Positions 31,181 through 42,374 of a stretch of 64,000 bases of DNA are shown here, in pieces (positions within the stretch are counted from its first letter, which is position 1; each line of letters opens with the position of its first letter). Source of the stretch: Mucidula mucida (Eukaryota > Basidiomycota > Agaricomycetes > Agaricales > Physalacriaceae); NCBI GenBank assembly GCA_015501055.1, contig JADNYV010000049.1, positions 62,001 to 126,000 of the forward strand, in the 5' to 3' direction. The translations under genes and the position numbers were made by a program. A model generated the notes under the pieces. It made no database searches. It saw only the letters and a program-made list of their open reading frames with translations, and was not told the origin of the DNA.

Positions 31181-33155
31181 ATGTTCAAGACATTACATCC
31201 TCTGTCTGCGAATAGTTCTCGTCATCTCTCGATCCTCCTAGAGCTTCCTTATACCTCACGAGAAGGACAAGGTGTCACTGTCAGTATACGTTCTGGATCG
31301 TTAGAACCCTACTTCACTTCAAGTTCATACTAGGTACTCGTTGTGGTCTCTTCTATATCCCTCATTGCCGTCGTAGGCCTGCTCGTTGCAATATCGGCAA
31401 GTTCTAAACAGAGTTTACAAGAAACCTTGTCCTTATATCCCGGGCAGCTCTCGGCATTCAACACACGCTCATCAGGAGGCGAGCACCTATTCGTGCGGAC
31501 TCATGTCGCAGCTTACTTCATCTGTCTTTTGGTTTCGGATTTGTTCCAAGGTATACCTTTTTCCAACCCAAACCACAAGCCACTGAAACCCGCAGCTATC
31601 GGCTCACTTATGAACGCCACCTGGGTTCGCGAGTCGATGGTCTACGTCGGCGACACCTGCACAGCGCAAGGTACGCGCCGCCCCCGTTGCATGTCGCACT
31701 CGGTCGTCTGAACGTATGCAAGGAGTGCTCAAGCAGATCTCTGATGTTTCAATTGCGTTCTGGACCCTCGTATGTAACCTCTCCTACCAACGAACGGCGA
31801 ATGACATTGGACCCCAGGTGATCGCGATCCATACATTCTGCCTCCTCGTACTACAGCTTCACCTGCGGCAGTTTGTACTGTGGGTCACGCTCATAGCTGG
31901 CTGGTGTAGTATTGCGACTATAGTCGTCACGGGTCCGGCTGCACTGGATCCGGCTATTCGTGGCCCATTTTGTGAGGCTATTTCTATAACTGTCGGGATT
32001 GCTGTGCTGAAGCGTGTATAGATGGCATATCTGGATACTGGTGCTGGATTTCTCCAGGCTACGAATCGGAAAGAATTACGTGCGTGTGTGCTCTCTCCAG
32101 CCGTCACCTTCTCACAGAAGTCGTAGATTGGACTACATGTTCGTGAGTCCAGAATAGCACAACCTTTTTTCCCCACCCTACTAAAATTGACGTGTAGATG
32201 TTCATATCTGCCATTGTTAGCTTTGTTCTTTACACACTCATCTTCTTGAGCTTGCGTGGGAATTTGTACTTCAACGGGTGGAAACCAAGTTTCCGTTGGA
32301 AGTCTATAACTCAAGTTGGAAGTGGACCAGTGATAATCAAGCCGCCATGATTGCGAAGCATATGCTTCTGTAGGTCTGATTCGCATCAGTATTCAGCAGT
32401 CACTGAAGTTTTTTTGGCAGCTATCCCGTGAGTTCAGCACCAAGGTTTACGAGCGGATGGTCCGTCTGACGGCGTTCTTTAGATTGCTTACACAGTCGTG
32501 TTCCTTCCGGTAGCCGTTACCAGACTATCGGCGTTCTCAGGACATATCGTGTCATTGGAGCTTACTATCTTCAGGTGAGGAGGCCATGCCGCCACATGGG
32601 GGACCTTCTTGCTCATTTGTACCCATCAGCGCAACGTTATACTTGCTCTCTGGAACAGTCAACGTGGTTCTGTTCGCCAGCGCACGCAACATCCTGCCGC
32701 CCAGGTCCATGGTAATCAAGAAATGGACCATCTCTCTACCAAGAATGCTCCAGCCCGGTCCCCGAGATTCGACGGGCATTGATCCATATTATGTCGAATC
32801 AGAAAGTAGCTATCACAGGACCCCAACCGATGAGAAGTACCTCGATAGAGGCTCGACCTTGGATGTACCAGGCTGGCCGGGCAATTCTGGGTCAGTGCCC
32901 CAGATCTCGCCGTTGTGGATTCAACAAGAGCGCGCCTCGTATGCCGAACCACCAGTGGGTGAACGCGATCTAACAACGCGAGGCCCGGACGACATTGAAA
33001 TTCCACATGGGCATGCTATACAAAGCACGCCTAGTGACTACTACGAGGATGAGATCCTGAATACGTATGAAGATGTAGACCTTGGCTCCGACGATTCCAT
33101 GGTACTCGCTCCCATTTCTGACCCCAGTTCTGGGAGCGAATACTCTACAAATTGA
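31181..33155 (+). CDS. Git3/glucose-receptor-like G-protein-coupled receptor
   Basis: Seven-transmembrane receptor. Thirteen exons fit: 31181-31279, 31334-31400, 31476-31550, 31596-31670, 31723-31769, 31818-31971, 32022-32079, 32127-32142, 32198-32265, 32316-32369, 32421-32427, 32483-32574, 32630-33155. They total 1338 nt (445 residues) with every phase matching. The helices read VLVVVSSISLIAVVGLLVAI, RTHVAAYFICLLVSDLFQ, VSIAFWTLVIAIHTFCLLVL, FVLWVTLIAGWCSIATIVV, FISAIVSFVLYTLIFL, LLYPIAYTVVFLPVAV and LSGTVNVVLFASARN. The FYGISGYWCWISPGYESERI loop is typical of fungal Git3-like receptors. The long acidic C-terminal tail is cytosolic. The 7-nt exon 32421-32427 encodes the YP of helix 6. The ligand is unknown. 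Confidence 0.82.
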
Positions 33156-33217
33156 TGTGCCATCGTATTAAAGTATGTCACATAATCTGGACAACGTAAT
33201 GACCATTCAGTTTCCCT

Positions 33218-34376
33218 TCAAGTCCACGGAAGAGGGCCTTGGAACAACATCGTGCTCTCTGACGGACAATACTCAAATATCTCCGTAAGCTCGGGCGAAG
33301 AGGTGAAATATGAATGGAAACGGGCGAAGGGATTGCGCGATCGCCGTTTGCTTAACAGGTCAGTGTGGCAGCCGTAAAGGTCCTTTGAGTAAGGGATATA
33401 GCCGTTATGGCGCTACGGCATGTTGAGTATAACGGGGAACACGACGACCGAGCTGGAAGGAGCGTACCTCTCCTTGGTGCGCAAGGGTGTCTGTTTCTGC
33501 TGAAGGATCGATACCAATATAGTGAAAGGCTTTCTCTGGCCAACGAATGGCAGCTCTATGCAAGTCTGTAAAGCGGGCGCGTTTCATTTCGTAACCAACG
33601 ACGGTGATCTTGGACGGGTATCGCCCAGTGTATTCGTGGAAGCGTGCGACGGAGAAGAGGAGATTCTGGAATGAATCGAGGGCATAGTTTTCGGTGGTCG
33701 CGCGAGGAAATGGAGTGGAAGCGGCAAAGTTGCCAAAAAGATTAGCGTTCAAAGCCAGCCGCAGGTAAGATTCAGCTTCCGTCATGGTCGAGCTGGCTCG
33801 AGTCTGACCGCTGCGGCGAATTGAGTACAACAGGACACGAATAGGTAAGGGACTGGAAGACACACCCGCTGAAGACTAGCAGCGCGTGTTCGTCTGTTCT
33901 TGCGATTTCTGCGCTGTGCCATTCAAATTTTACAAGGCGGACGTAAACAAGTTAAAAAAACTTGCATACCCGCGAGCTATGTGCTGATAAAACGCCTCGA
34001 CACGTCCAGTGCCTTTCTGGTATGGCTCCAATACCCATTCTTGTTCGTCGAGGCGTGATTGTGCGTTCATTCCGTGCCATATAGAGTGTCCTGGTACGAT
34101 GACAAGGTGATCCAAATTCCCGAGGCCTCTATCCCTCCGTATTGTGGACAGTATGCTGGATGGGTGCACGGCGTGCAAGCCTCCCGGGCTCGAGAAGTAG
34201 TAGGAAAGATTGAAAATGAACGACAAACAAGCGAATGAGCCCAAGAGAAGGACAGCAAGATTCGTTACGCGCGCCCGGGTGCGGAGCACATCAATCGTGC
34301 GCTGGCGCGTATGCAGCGTGCCTCCATTTCTACGAAAAGGTCGGCGGGTGGCGAATGAAACGGGTGTCGGTAACAT
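33218..34376 (-). CDS. DUF218 (ElyC/SanA/YdcF-like) membrane-anchored protein
   Basis: Minus-strand exons 34376-33970, 33913-33866, 33810-33468 and 33382-33218 total 963 nt, 320 residues. An ATG at 34433 would add 19 residues. A type II anchor comes first (NLAVLLLGSFACLSFIFNLSYYF), then the DUF218 fold: LDHLVIVPGHSIWHG, EWVLEPYQKGTGRVEAFYQH, HALLVFSGGQTRA, TMTEAESYLRLAL, TTENYALDSFQNLLFSVARF, KITVVGYEMKRARFTDLHR and IGIDPS. The C-terminus continues DLYGCHTDLLSKRRSRNPF, FHSYFTSSPEL and ends GPLPWT. Bacterial relatives act in envelope metabolism; the fungal role is unknown. It converges on the GPCR gene, with 62 bp between stop codons. Confidence 0.82.
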
Positions 34377-34652
34377 ACAACCAATGCAAGTCGACGGAAG
34401 CAGATCACTGACGTGGTTCCGCAACAACGGCATTCATCGCCGCTCTGGCAGATTTCAGTTGGAGCTTCATCGTCGTACACAACATCCATCAGACTCTGAT
34501 ATCACTCGAGTCTGGTGTTATTATAGCGCTAACACGGAAACAAGTGGGACATACTAAGAAATCGGGGGCCAACCCACCCAAAGCCGCAGTATAAGTTACA
34601 TGTAAAATACAACAATACAACAATGATACTATAAGCACTCTAGTGTCCACTC

Positions 34653-37259
34653 TCAGCTCTCAAAAAACGACAAAACCCCCTCTGAATCATCCAGATTGTT
34701 CTCTCGATCCACCTGCCATGACTGTAGACGAATCTTGATCAGCTCATCCCAAAACATGGTCGCGCCCTGGTCACTGGAGGTGAGGAAGCTCCGAATATGT
34801 CGAAACCACTGCTTAGCCAGCTTGTATCTCGACTCTGCTTCGTTGTTAGGTGACCCGGGCGCAAACGGCGCTAATTCCTCCTGGTACGCCAGCAAAGCCA
34901 CCTGCCCAAACCAATAAAACGGCAGGGCTGACACGACGTCAGCTGATGCGACGATCGCTCTAAGCATAGATGGACACACCATTGTCAACAAACGGCGGCT
35001 CATTATTGGGATCGCTCGTCTTCGGAAGGTCTGGAGACGCAAGCCAGCTCTGCAGCCAATTATGCAGGCCAAACTGGATCTTGTATATTTCCTTGTCGAC
35101 CGACGCCTGCTCACTCGTGTTTCCTGACGTCGGTAATCTGCTCTCCACACATACATCGAACAGTATCCGAAGCAAGGCGTGCGCAAGGACAAAATGCCCG
35201 AACGGCGACACTGGCGTCGGTTGCGTCAATAGTTGTGAATCTGACATAGCATCCAAGCAGCGGCGCATATTAGGGCCCACAAGTCGTGCTTCCATTGATC
35301 CGTATGGTGAGTTGGGATTCTGAAGTAACATGTACCACTCCTCCGCCGTTTGCGCTCGCCACAGCGCCGTTTCTCCGGGCAGGCCCGCCAGATACTCCCC
35401 CAAGCGGTACGACGGTGCTGTCGCTAAATGCACTGCATGGCAGCAGTCTTGCAGAAAGGACTGCGACAAAAGTCTAAAGCGTGGTCATCAGTATCATTGA
35501 CCTCCATGCGCCACTATCATGACGGACCTCTTGGTCATCTCAAACTGAGCCCAATCTTTCCAAGCTTCATCCAGCCGAGAAGGATCTATTGTTGCGGGAT
35601 GCCAAGATGCATTTCTTGGAATCAGACCAGAGCGACGGATCATCTATCACTCAATTAATTGACTTGACAGACGCATCTTTTTGATCCATACCTGGACTAG
35701 CATGCCATGAAATATCGTGGATGTAGCCCGTTGCTCTGCCCTCTGGTGAAAAAGGCCGATCGTCTGCAGGAGAATAACAGCCATAATTAAGTGAAGCTGT
35801 TCAGTTGAATCTCTAGGGTTGCTCTGTATTGTGGATGAACGTAAGAGAGCTGTTTGATAAAGTTTGCTTCCATGCACTCACAAATTCCTGAACTAGGGTT
35901 TCGCGTGTATTTGTCAAGGTTTGCTCGATAAACAGCGATGCCTTGCGCGTCTTGACGTACAACGCGCCACATGCCTGCATGGCACTTAACAATAGCGGTG
36001 GTTTACCTTCAACATTGAAGGTAGGTCCGTGAACAATGGGCATCTGGGGCAGAAAGGCCGAAAAAAAGAAATAAACTAATGTTCCGGTCAGAAATGTCAG
36101 CCCGAAAAAGAGGTATGAGTGATGCGTACGATAATGCTGACATTCCGCTGACAGAGGCTCGGTCGAGCCGCTGTTGGGAACGTCCGGCGAAGAGTTTGAG
36201 GACCTTATGTCACTCAGCGGGGGCTGCACACCTGAAGCATCGGTCGAGAAATGCTGAGATGGGTCGGTCATGAAGCCGAAACTTGAGAAGAATGACTGGA
36301 CTCCGCTGAAGTCTGTGAACATCGACTGCTCGGGACTGTTAGAGTCCGACGAGTTCGAATTGCTGGGAGAATGGCTAGAAAATATCCCGTCCAAGAACGG
36401 CTGGAATAGCTCGCTGTTGTACGCCGACGCGAAGCTATTCTGCGCCACCTCGTCTGGCTGCGGGGCCATCATCAAGTTCGGAAAGGCATTGTAGCCATTC
36501 AAGAACGGGGTAGGCGCAAAGTCGTGCACGAGAATGTCTGAATGCGTAGTACCCGAAGATGAACCTGGTATGTTAGACATGAGCCCGTTCGTTGAATTGA
36601 ACCCGTCGGGATCAAGTGTGGATGGCGAGGAGTTGCTGTTGGACGTAGTCTCGGATGCCGAACCGGTTGTTGAGGATTTTTGTGTGGGCCTGTCCGCGGG
36701 CGCGAAGACGCATTCCTTTCCACGTGCCCTGCATTTCGAGCAAGGCATTTGGCGATCGCATTTTATTTTGGACTCCGTGCAGGCGACGCATGACTTTCGC
36801 CGCGTCGTGTCTTGGCTAAAAGGACGTGCATTAGCGAGTGTACGAACAACGCGAAAGGAAACACACTCTGAGCTACACCGTTTCTTATGTCTGGCCAACA
36901 GATCACTGCGAGTAAATTGGGAACTGCAAGTCTGTCAAGCGGGTAAGATTTAGATAGATGAGGAGGCAAGAGAGCGTACATCGCAGCAATGCAGTCGTTC
37001 GCCGGTGTCTATACGATGAATCAGCAACCAACAGCCGAACGCGGACTGGAAATGACTTGCGAGTGCGTAAATGTCGATTCAGGTGTGTTGTGCGGGTGAA
37101 CTTTGCGGGACAGTGCGGGCATAGTTTGGTCTGGGGAAGCACTGGGACATTGCCTCTGTGCGACCGCATCTTAGAGATGGATCCATCCTTTTTCCTGAAT
37201 TCTGCGGGCTGTTCCTCGGCGTCCTGATCCATTTCAGCCTGTGTCCTGTCTGGAGGCAT
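34653..37259 (-). CDS. Transcription factor with two C2H2 fingers, a Zn2Cys6 cluster and a fungal regulatory domain
   Basis: Minus-strand exons 37259-37061, 37008-36980, 36931-36867, 36815-36142, 36075-35882, 35823-35692, 35643-35528, 35473-34980 and 34927-34653 total 2178 nt, 725 residues, all phases matching. Finger 1: CPHCPAKFTRTTHLNRHLRTH; finger 2: CDTCSSQFTRSDLLARHKKRC. The binuclear cluster follows at once: CVACTESKIKCDRQ and CSKCRARGKECVF. A Ser/Asn/Pro-rich region comes next, then the fungal_trans region (FLPQMPIVHGPTFNVEGKPP, MQACGALYVKTRKASLF, DPSRLDEAWKDWAQFEMTKR). The first intron uses a GC donor (GCAAGT at 37060-37055) and falls inside finger 1. Such combined C2H2 plus Zn2Cys6 proteins are known in filamentous fungi, often regulating metabolism. 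Confidence 0.88.
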
Positions 37260-37505
37260 CGTGGTCGGGGAAGGAGTCGCGGTAGCACTGGCCCGATTAT
37301 GGTGACCCAACACCGCCCTAATCTAAGTGCCGACGATTGAGTTGCAAGTAAAGCAGGGGGAAATTACATGATCGAGGTCACTGGCTATAACGGGCGACAA
37401 CTCCCCATAAGAGGAAGTGCCAGATTCGGGAGCACCTAACAACTCTAAACAGGTCTCGAAGTGACAGATACTCCTGTTCCTGAGGAAACCACTACCACCG
37501 ATACG

Positions 37506-39272
37506 TTATTCTACTCTACATTCATGCGAGATCGCCTGTATCACAGCTTTCTCAACATCCGCCGCTTGATAGCTGGGTTCATGAGGTGGACTCCCTTTCG
37601 CCGGGTCGTATACACCAGTATGAACAAGGACTGATTCCCAGCCCGCGCCGTTTGCACCCGCTATATCTACAACATCACTTGAGTCACAACAAATCGGATA
37701 GTGGCGTTGGCTCCTACCTGACTCGGGATTGTCTATCATAAGGCCATGTAGTTAACAATCAGTTGTACGTTGCAAGGTCGGCGAAGACGTACCGCCAATC
37801 ATATAACTATTATCGTCGTTTCGGATGAGCACTGATAAATATCCTCTGCTCAGAGAGACCACGTACACTTTCGGCATGGTCGGAATAGGCCCATAGATAT
37901 TTTCAAGCCTTGCCTTAAGCACTCCTTCAGCGAATTTGTAAGTTGGTTCTGTGGGCTTTCCATATTGGACGTGAGGGAAGTATGTGCCAGTCAGTGCCTG
38001 GGTAACGTTCGTTCAGTGTCAGTACGAATCGGGACCTTCAAACACCCGTCGTGCCTTGTAAACAGCCTGAAAAGCTTCTTTGAAAGCGCCCTGTCCCAAT
38101 CTTGGCCGCGGAAAGTCGGATCTCCAAATCAAGTCGGGATTACAGAACACCAACTCTACGGGCTCGTTGATCTGCTGTTGGAGAGATATGTAGGGGCCAC
38201 CAATGATGCCTCCAGATTGAATTACATCGCATATAACCTGTACTATCAGTGCGAAGAAAGATTTGTGTGTTTGAACGCTTAAAAGGCAAAGAATCGCACG
38301 CACTGTCGAGAACCCAGTTGCGGGGATCGTGGAAAACGAAAATGGCGGATATAGGCGTTTTCGAAAAGTCAACGGCCTCGGGGTAGTCAGTTTTTCGTAA
38401 ACTAGTATGCCAGAATGAAACACACCCTTGTGCTTTCCTTTTCCGCAGGACTGAGTTTGTGGAATGGCCATACACTGTTGACTAATTAGTAGACATTGCC
38501 GGATGTTTGTTTGACGTACGCGGGGTCCCAAGAAAGAACGTCCAGCGTGGTATGGGCATTCTGGAAACCATAATGTTCCGCCACCTTGCGTATCTCATCG
38601 TTCCTGCCCCCGAGAACCAGAACGTGTTTATCGCCATATTTACTAGCCTTTCTCTGCAAAATGGTATGTGCTTGAATGCACTGTTCCGGTTTTATCTTTC
38701 AGAGCCGTAAGCGCCCCATTGCGACGTTATGCAAATGTCAATACCTCGACACCTAGCTTGTTTGAGAGTTTCATAGCACGTTCCTGTTCGACTGCGCCAC
38801 CACCGTTTGTAAGCTAACAGAGTTTATGACAACGGCCGCGTTTAAACATAGCGAAGACTTGCGAGAATATATGGTATCTTCCTGTACATTACCGCTTAGC
38901 TGACTGAAGGCGAAGTGGAATGACAAGCCCACATTCCCAGAGGGTTGTCGCCTTCAAGAATTTGTAGCGCGCGACGTCCAGCAGGAAGAGGATTTGGACC
39001 GCGAATCAAGACACCATCCTTACCAACGCCCAGTGTCAGGCAAGCATCTTGCGTATCAACATGGGGATCATACAATGTCAAATACAAAAGCCAAAGGTGG
39101 ACTCTGCCAAGAAGACCCTAAAATGGTGAGAACAGTCGATTTCGCATAGCGCAGGCTCTTTACGTTGGATAAATCGGCGACAAAGACGCGTAGAGCGAAA
39201 AGCGCTCTGCGCCAACTTGGTGGAAGAAAGCATAGAGTGACCGGTCCGGTATCCGGTGCTATGACATTTCAT
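37506..39272 (-). CDS. HAD-superfamily hydrolase, CECR5/HDHD5 type, probably mitochondrial
   Basis: Minus-strand exons 39272-39164, 39117-39074, 39018-38933, 38881-38863, 38813-38745, 38680-38520, 38474-38426, 38376-38304, 38242-38046, 37997-37867, 37806-37793, 37732-37718 and 37666-37506 total 1128 nt, 375 residues. The basic Ser/Arg-rich N-terminus (STKLAQSAFRSTRLCRRFI) suits a mitochondrial presequence. HAD motif I is FVFDIDGVLIRG; motif II ILLTNGGGAVEQERA; motif IV region YMIGDNPESDIAGANGAGW. In between come KYGDKHVLVLGG, FVFHDPRNWVLD and ELVFCNPDLIW. The subfamily (TIGR01456-like) has unknown substrate. The intron after the 19-nt exon 4 has a GC donor. The donor at 38045 (GT) competes with a GC donor at 38054. 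The gene starts 11 bp after the previous gene's stop codon. Confidence 0.85.
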
Positions 39273-39283
39273 TTATTTAATTT

Positions 39284-40224
39284 TTACATTTTCTTGGCGG
39301 CCTCTGCAAATTCCTTCAGAACCTGAATATCGACGTTGTCCTCCTTCAATGACTTCTCTACACGAGCATACAACTTCGCTATGCCCTTGTAAATCTCTCC
39401 CTCACCATCTCCGACGAATCCCGCAATTTCCTCCATCTCCCCGACCCACCGATAAGCCTTTGGTACCATGCCTGGAATAGCTCCTCCTAATCGATTCAGT
39501 AACACCGGCTGTGACTGGTGAAGCTCATTCAGTAACGCAGTTGAGGTGGCGGGAGACGATCTATGGGCCGCCAAGATCATGGTGGCCATAAGCGCCGTTG
39601 TTCCCTTCGTAATGCCCTGTCAAACTCGCGTTCAGACGCGGTCTCCCGCTTTCCGGGATTCATTAACAGATAGAAATCTCTTACAGCATATGACATCTTC
39701 AATGCACTCGCATCCCCAACCCCAACGCCTTCTCCCTCGAGAAGGGAAATCTTCAGTCCACATTTCGACAGGCTGTGAAACTCATGCAGCCTCTCCGCAT
39801 CATCTGCGGACGCGTAGAACACGGGATCATATCCGTCCTTCGGAGGCCCTCCAATGATCCCCGCATCCACGAAGCCCATCCCAGAGCCGTGAAAGATCTC
39901 CGAGATCCTCTTGACCGTTGCCGGGTTGACTGCATTGCAGTCCGCGAACAGCAGTGATGCTCCAACTGAACGGGCTACGAGGGCAAATTTCTGTGCAAAA
40001 GATACGGCGTCGCTCGGAGGTAAGATGCTGAGTACCAATCTGGCTTCCTTGGCGATAGAGGAGTAGGAGGCGTCCACCATACCGGCGGCAATGGCCCTTT
40101 GACACGTCGCCTCCGACCGCCCCTCGAGATTTGTGAGGACTCGGACAGTGCCGCTTTGGACCAACTTGCGTGCAACCGCAGACCCCATCGCGCCAGCCGC
40201 AATCACAGCTATCGTCGTAACCAT
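39284..40224 (-). CDS. NAD(P)-binding dehydrogenase of the 6-phosphogluconate type with DUF1932 C-terminal domain
   Basis: Two minus-strand exons, 40224-39685 and 39616-39284, 290 residues. The Rossmann fold starts at once: TIAVIAAGAMGSAVARKLV, a variant in which the first glycine of GxGxxG is alanine. VLTNLEGRS, ILPPSDAVSFAQKF and LFADCNAVNPATVKRI follow. FVDAGIIGGPPKDGYDPVFY is the catalytic-loop equivalent of beta-hydroxyacid dehydrogenases. The C-terminal half (LKMSYAGITKGTTALMATMI, LNRLGGAIPGMVPKAYRWVG) matches the DUF1932 helical domain that supplies the catalytic lysine. The substrate is unknown. It ends 11 bp before the start codon of the HAD gene on the same strand. Confidence 0.85.
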
Positions 40225-40510
40225 AGTAGTTTGGGTAGGAATGCTGACCGAACTGATAACGGCAATTCACGCGCTATCTGCATTCCCAGCTCTCAGTATT
40301 GATCTGCGTTTCTATCTCCTCGATGATTGGTGATGTAGGGATTACAGAATAATACGTAGAGACATGATAAATGAGAGTATAGTAGACAACAACATAGAAG
40401 TAGGTATTGAGAAACAACTGGATAATAGTGGTGGGATCGTTCTAACGTTTGAAGTTCATTCAGTCGACGTTTGTCCATTTGCTCGCTCGTTCGTGGGCAC
40501 GAAGTGCTCG

Positions 40511-42021
40511 TCAAGGTGCCGCACTGTGTGGCACAGCCGGAAGAGGAACACCGGAAAGAGCAGATGATGCGATAGTAGCGCTGGCCGGGACTAAAGACGA
40601 GGAAGGTATCCCCAGCTTCAACTTCACAGCCTCAAACGTCTTCGTCAACCGCCGTCTAGCGCCTAACGCCACAACGCCCATTTTCTCCATGGAAGGCTCA
40701 TCAAGATCAACCATCTGCCTCCACGTCATGTTTTCGAAACACGCAGTGTACTTGTGCAACCGCAAACTCTTCAGCCACGCCGGAACGTCTTCCAGCAGCT
40801 CAGGATCGATATCTTCCTCTTTGGGTGTTGTGCCACTTCCCGTAGATCCGGCGCTCTTGAGACCGGCACTCTTGATCCCTGCGCTCTTGGGTCCAGCGCT
40901 CTTGGGTCCGGAACTCTTCGCGCTTCGTAGCGCGCTAGATGGATAGCGGGTCGGGTTACGCCAGTTGGAAGCAGTAGTAGCAGGCGAATGCGCCCGACGG
41001 GGTTTCTCCGTCTTTGGCTGCTTGCCAACAGGCGGCTCGGATTCCTCGGGCGGCGTGGTAGAAGTGCTCGGCGGTTTCACCAAACCACTCATCACGAGCT
41101 GTATCGCCATCATCTGTGTCTCCGTAGAGAAGCCCATACTCGTCAACTTGGCTGTCGACATGTTCAGCGGAGATGCACCGTTCATCATCGTCTGTAGATT
41201 CGGCGTGTTGGGTTTATCGGACGATTTCTTGAACATCAGATCAAGGGGAGTGTTGACCATGTTCGCCCAGCTAGTGGGTTCCTCGGAAGGCTTCAGGATG
41301 ATTTCTTGTACATGAGGAGCAGGTGTCGCAGGCGTGGCAGGATTGAAATGAGCAGTTTTGGGCGTGGATAAGTTCAGGCTCGGGGGTCGCGGGCTACGAG
41401 AGCGTGGTCGCGCCGAATTATCACCTACAGATGCATTGCATGAGTTTCTGACGTTGGCAACAGACGTCCATGGCGACTGACCGACAACGGCGTCAACCAT
41501 CTGCTGCAGAACAGCCATCAAGAATTTGACTTGGCCATAATTCAGGGTTTGGAGCAACGTGTACATCGTGGCGGTCTGCTCGCTTTCAGACAGAAGGCGA
41601 AACCCTAAAGAAATCTCAGACTAGAACACCTGTCAGCTGCTGAGCACCATACATTGTTCGATGGTACCCAATTCTTCCTTGAACTTGGGCTCCTCGGAGG
41701 CCACCGCCATTTCAGCCTATGAGTGTCGCTGAGACTTACATCGACGAAAGGATATCAAAGGTACCGACCAACGTGTCTTCGAACTTCTGAAAATCCGCAA
41801 ACCACTTGTCTAAACCTTCACCTGCAAATACGCACCGTTGAGCCACACAATATACGATTCTACAGATCAGACCCACCTGATCTGCCGTCAACAGGTCGTG
41901 GAGCGGGAGTGGGCATCGGCCTAGGAGACGGTAACGCAAAACCAGTTGCTCGACGAGGCGATCCCAGCGAGAGCGCGGCCGGATATGCGCGCGCGGGCTT
42001 CGAGTCGGAAACGCTCAGCAT
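40511..42021 (-). CDS. VTS1: Vts1/Smaug-type SAM-domain RNA-binding protein
   Basis: Post-transcriptional repressor that binds Smaug-recognition hairpins and recruits deadenylase. Minus-strand exons 42021-41877, 41821-41769, 41716-41653 and 41604-40511 total 1356 nt, 451 residues. N-terminal conserved block: LDKWFADFQKFEDTLAEMA, EELGTIEQWFRLLSESEQTA and MYTLLQTLNYGQVKFLMAVL. Then come long disordered Pro/Ser/Thr sequence and a run of KSAGx repeats. The SAM domain is near the end (VPAWLKSLRLHKYTACFENM, DLDEPSMEKMGVVALGARRR), and includes the basic face that contacts RNA (ALGARRRLTK). The intron after FEDTL uses donor GTCGGT; the more obvious GTAAGT 29 bases later breaks the frame. Confidence 0.9.
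40845..40919 (-). repeat. Short tandem repeat encoding KSAGx / KSSGx
   Basis: About five imperfect 15-base units inside the Vts1 coding region. They translate to KSSGP, KSAGP, KSAGI, KSAGL, KSAGS just ahead of the SAM domain. Likely length-variable between strains. Confidence 0.7.
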
Positions 42022-42374
42022 TTTGAAGAAGCTGTGAGAATGACAAAGGTAGACAAGGAAATCGTTGCCAGAGCCAGCTCTGAGCCACTATAAGTATCTG
42101 GATCAAGACCGAGAAGAGAACAACACCAGCAACACCGCTGATGGATGTGATTATTATTCTACAAACACTGATGCCATCCTTCACGACAACCAAACACGAA
42201 ACAAAGGAACAATTGTTGTTCTCAATCCATTAATGTACCGTTCTGCCGCCGTTAGCAGAAATGAATGAGGACGTGCCATAAGATTCGGTCAACAGTTGTC
42301 GTCTCGAGGGTACTCTTTGACCAAAGAGGACAGCTCACACTATCGTCTACACAGCCTTAGCGACAAAATAGCCA
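42022..42374. other. Intergenic, nothing recognised
   Basis: Promoter of Vts1 and 3' flank of the O-fucosyltransferase gene. No supported frame. Confidence 0.5.

Noticed and set aside
32266..32315. Frameshift in the GPCR
   Set aside because: An apparent frame break disappears with a normal 50-bp intron (GTACTT to CTATAACTCAAG) that keeps NFWKWTSDNQAA in phase.
33405..33863. Independent 152-codon protein starting at 33863
   Set aside because: Its first part is intron; the rest is exon 3 of the DUF218 gene, joined in phase to upstream exons.
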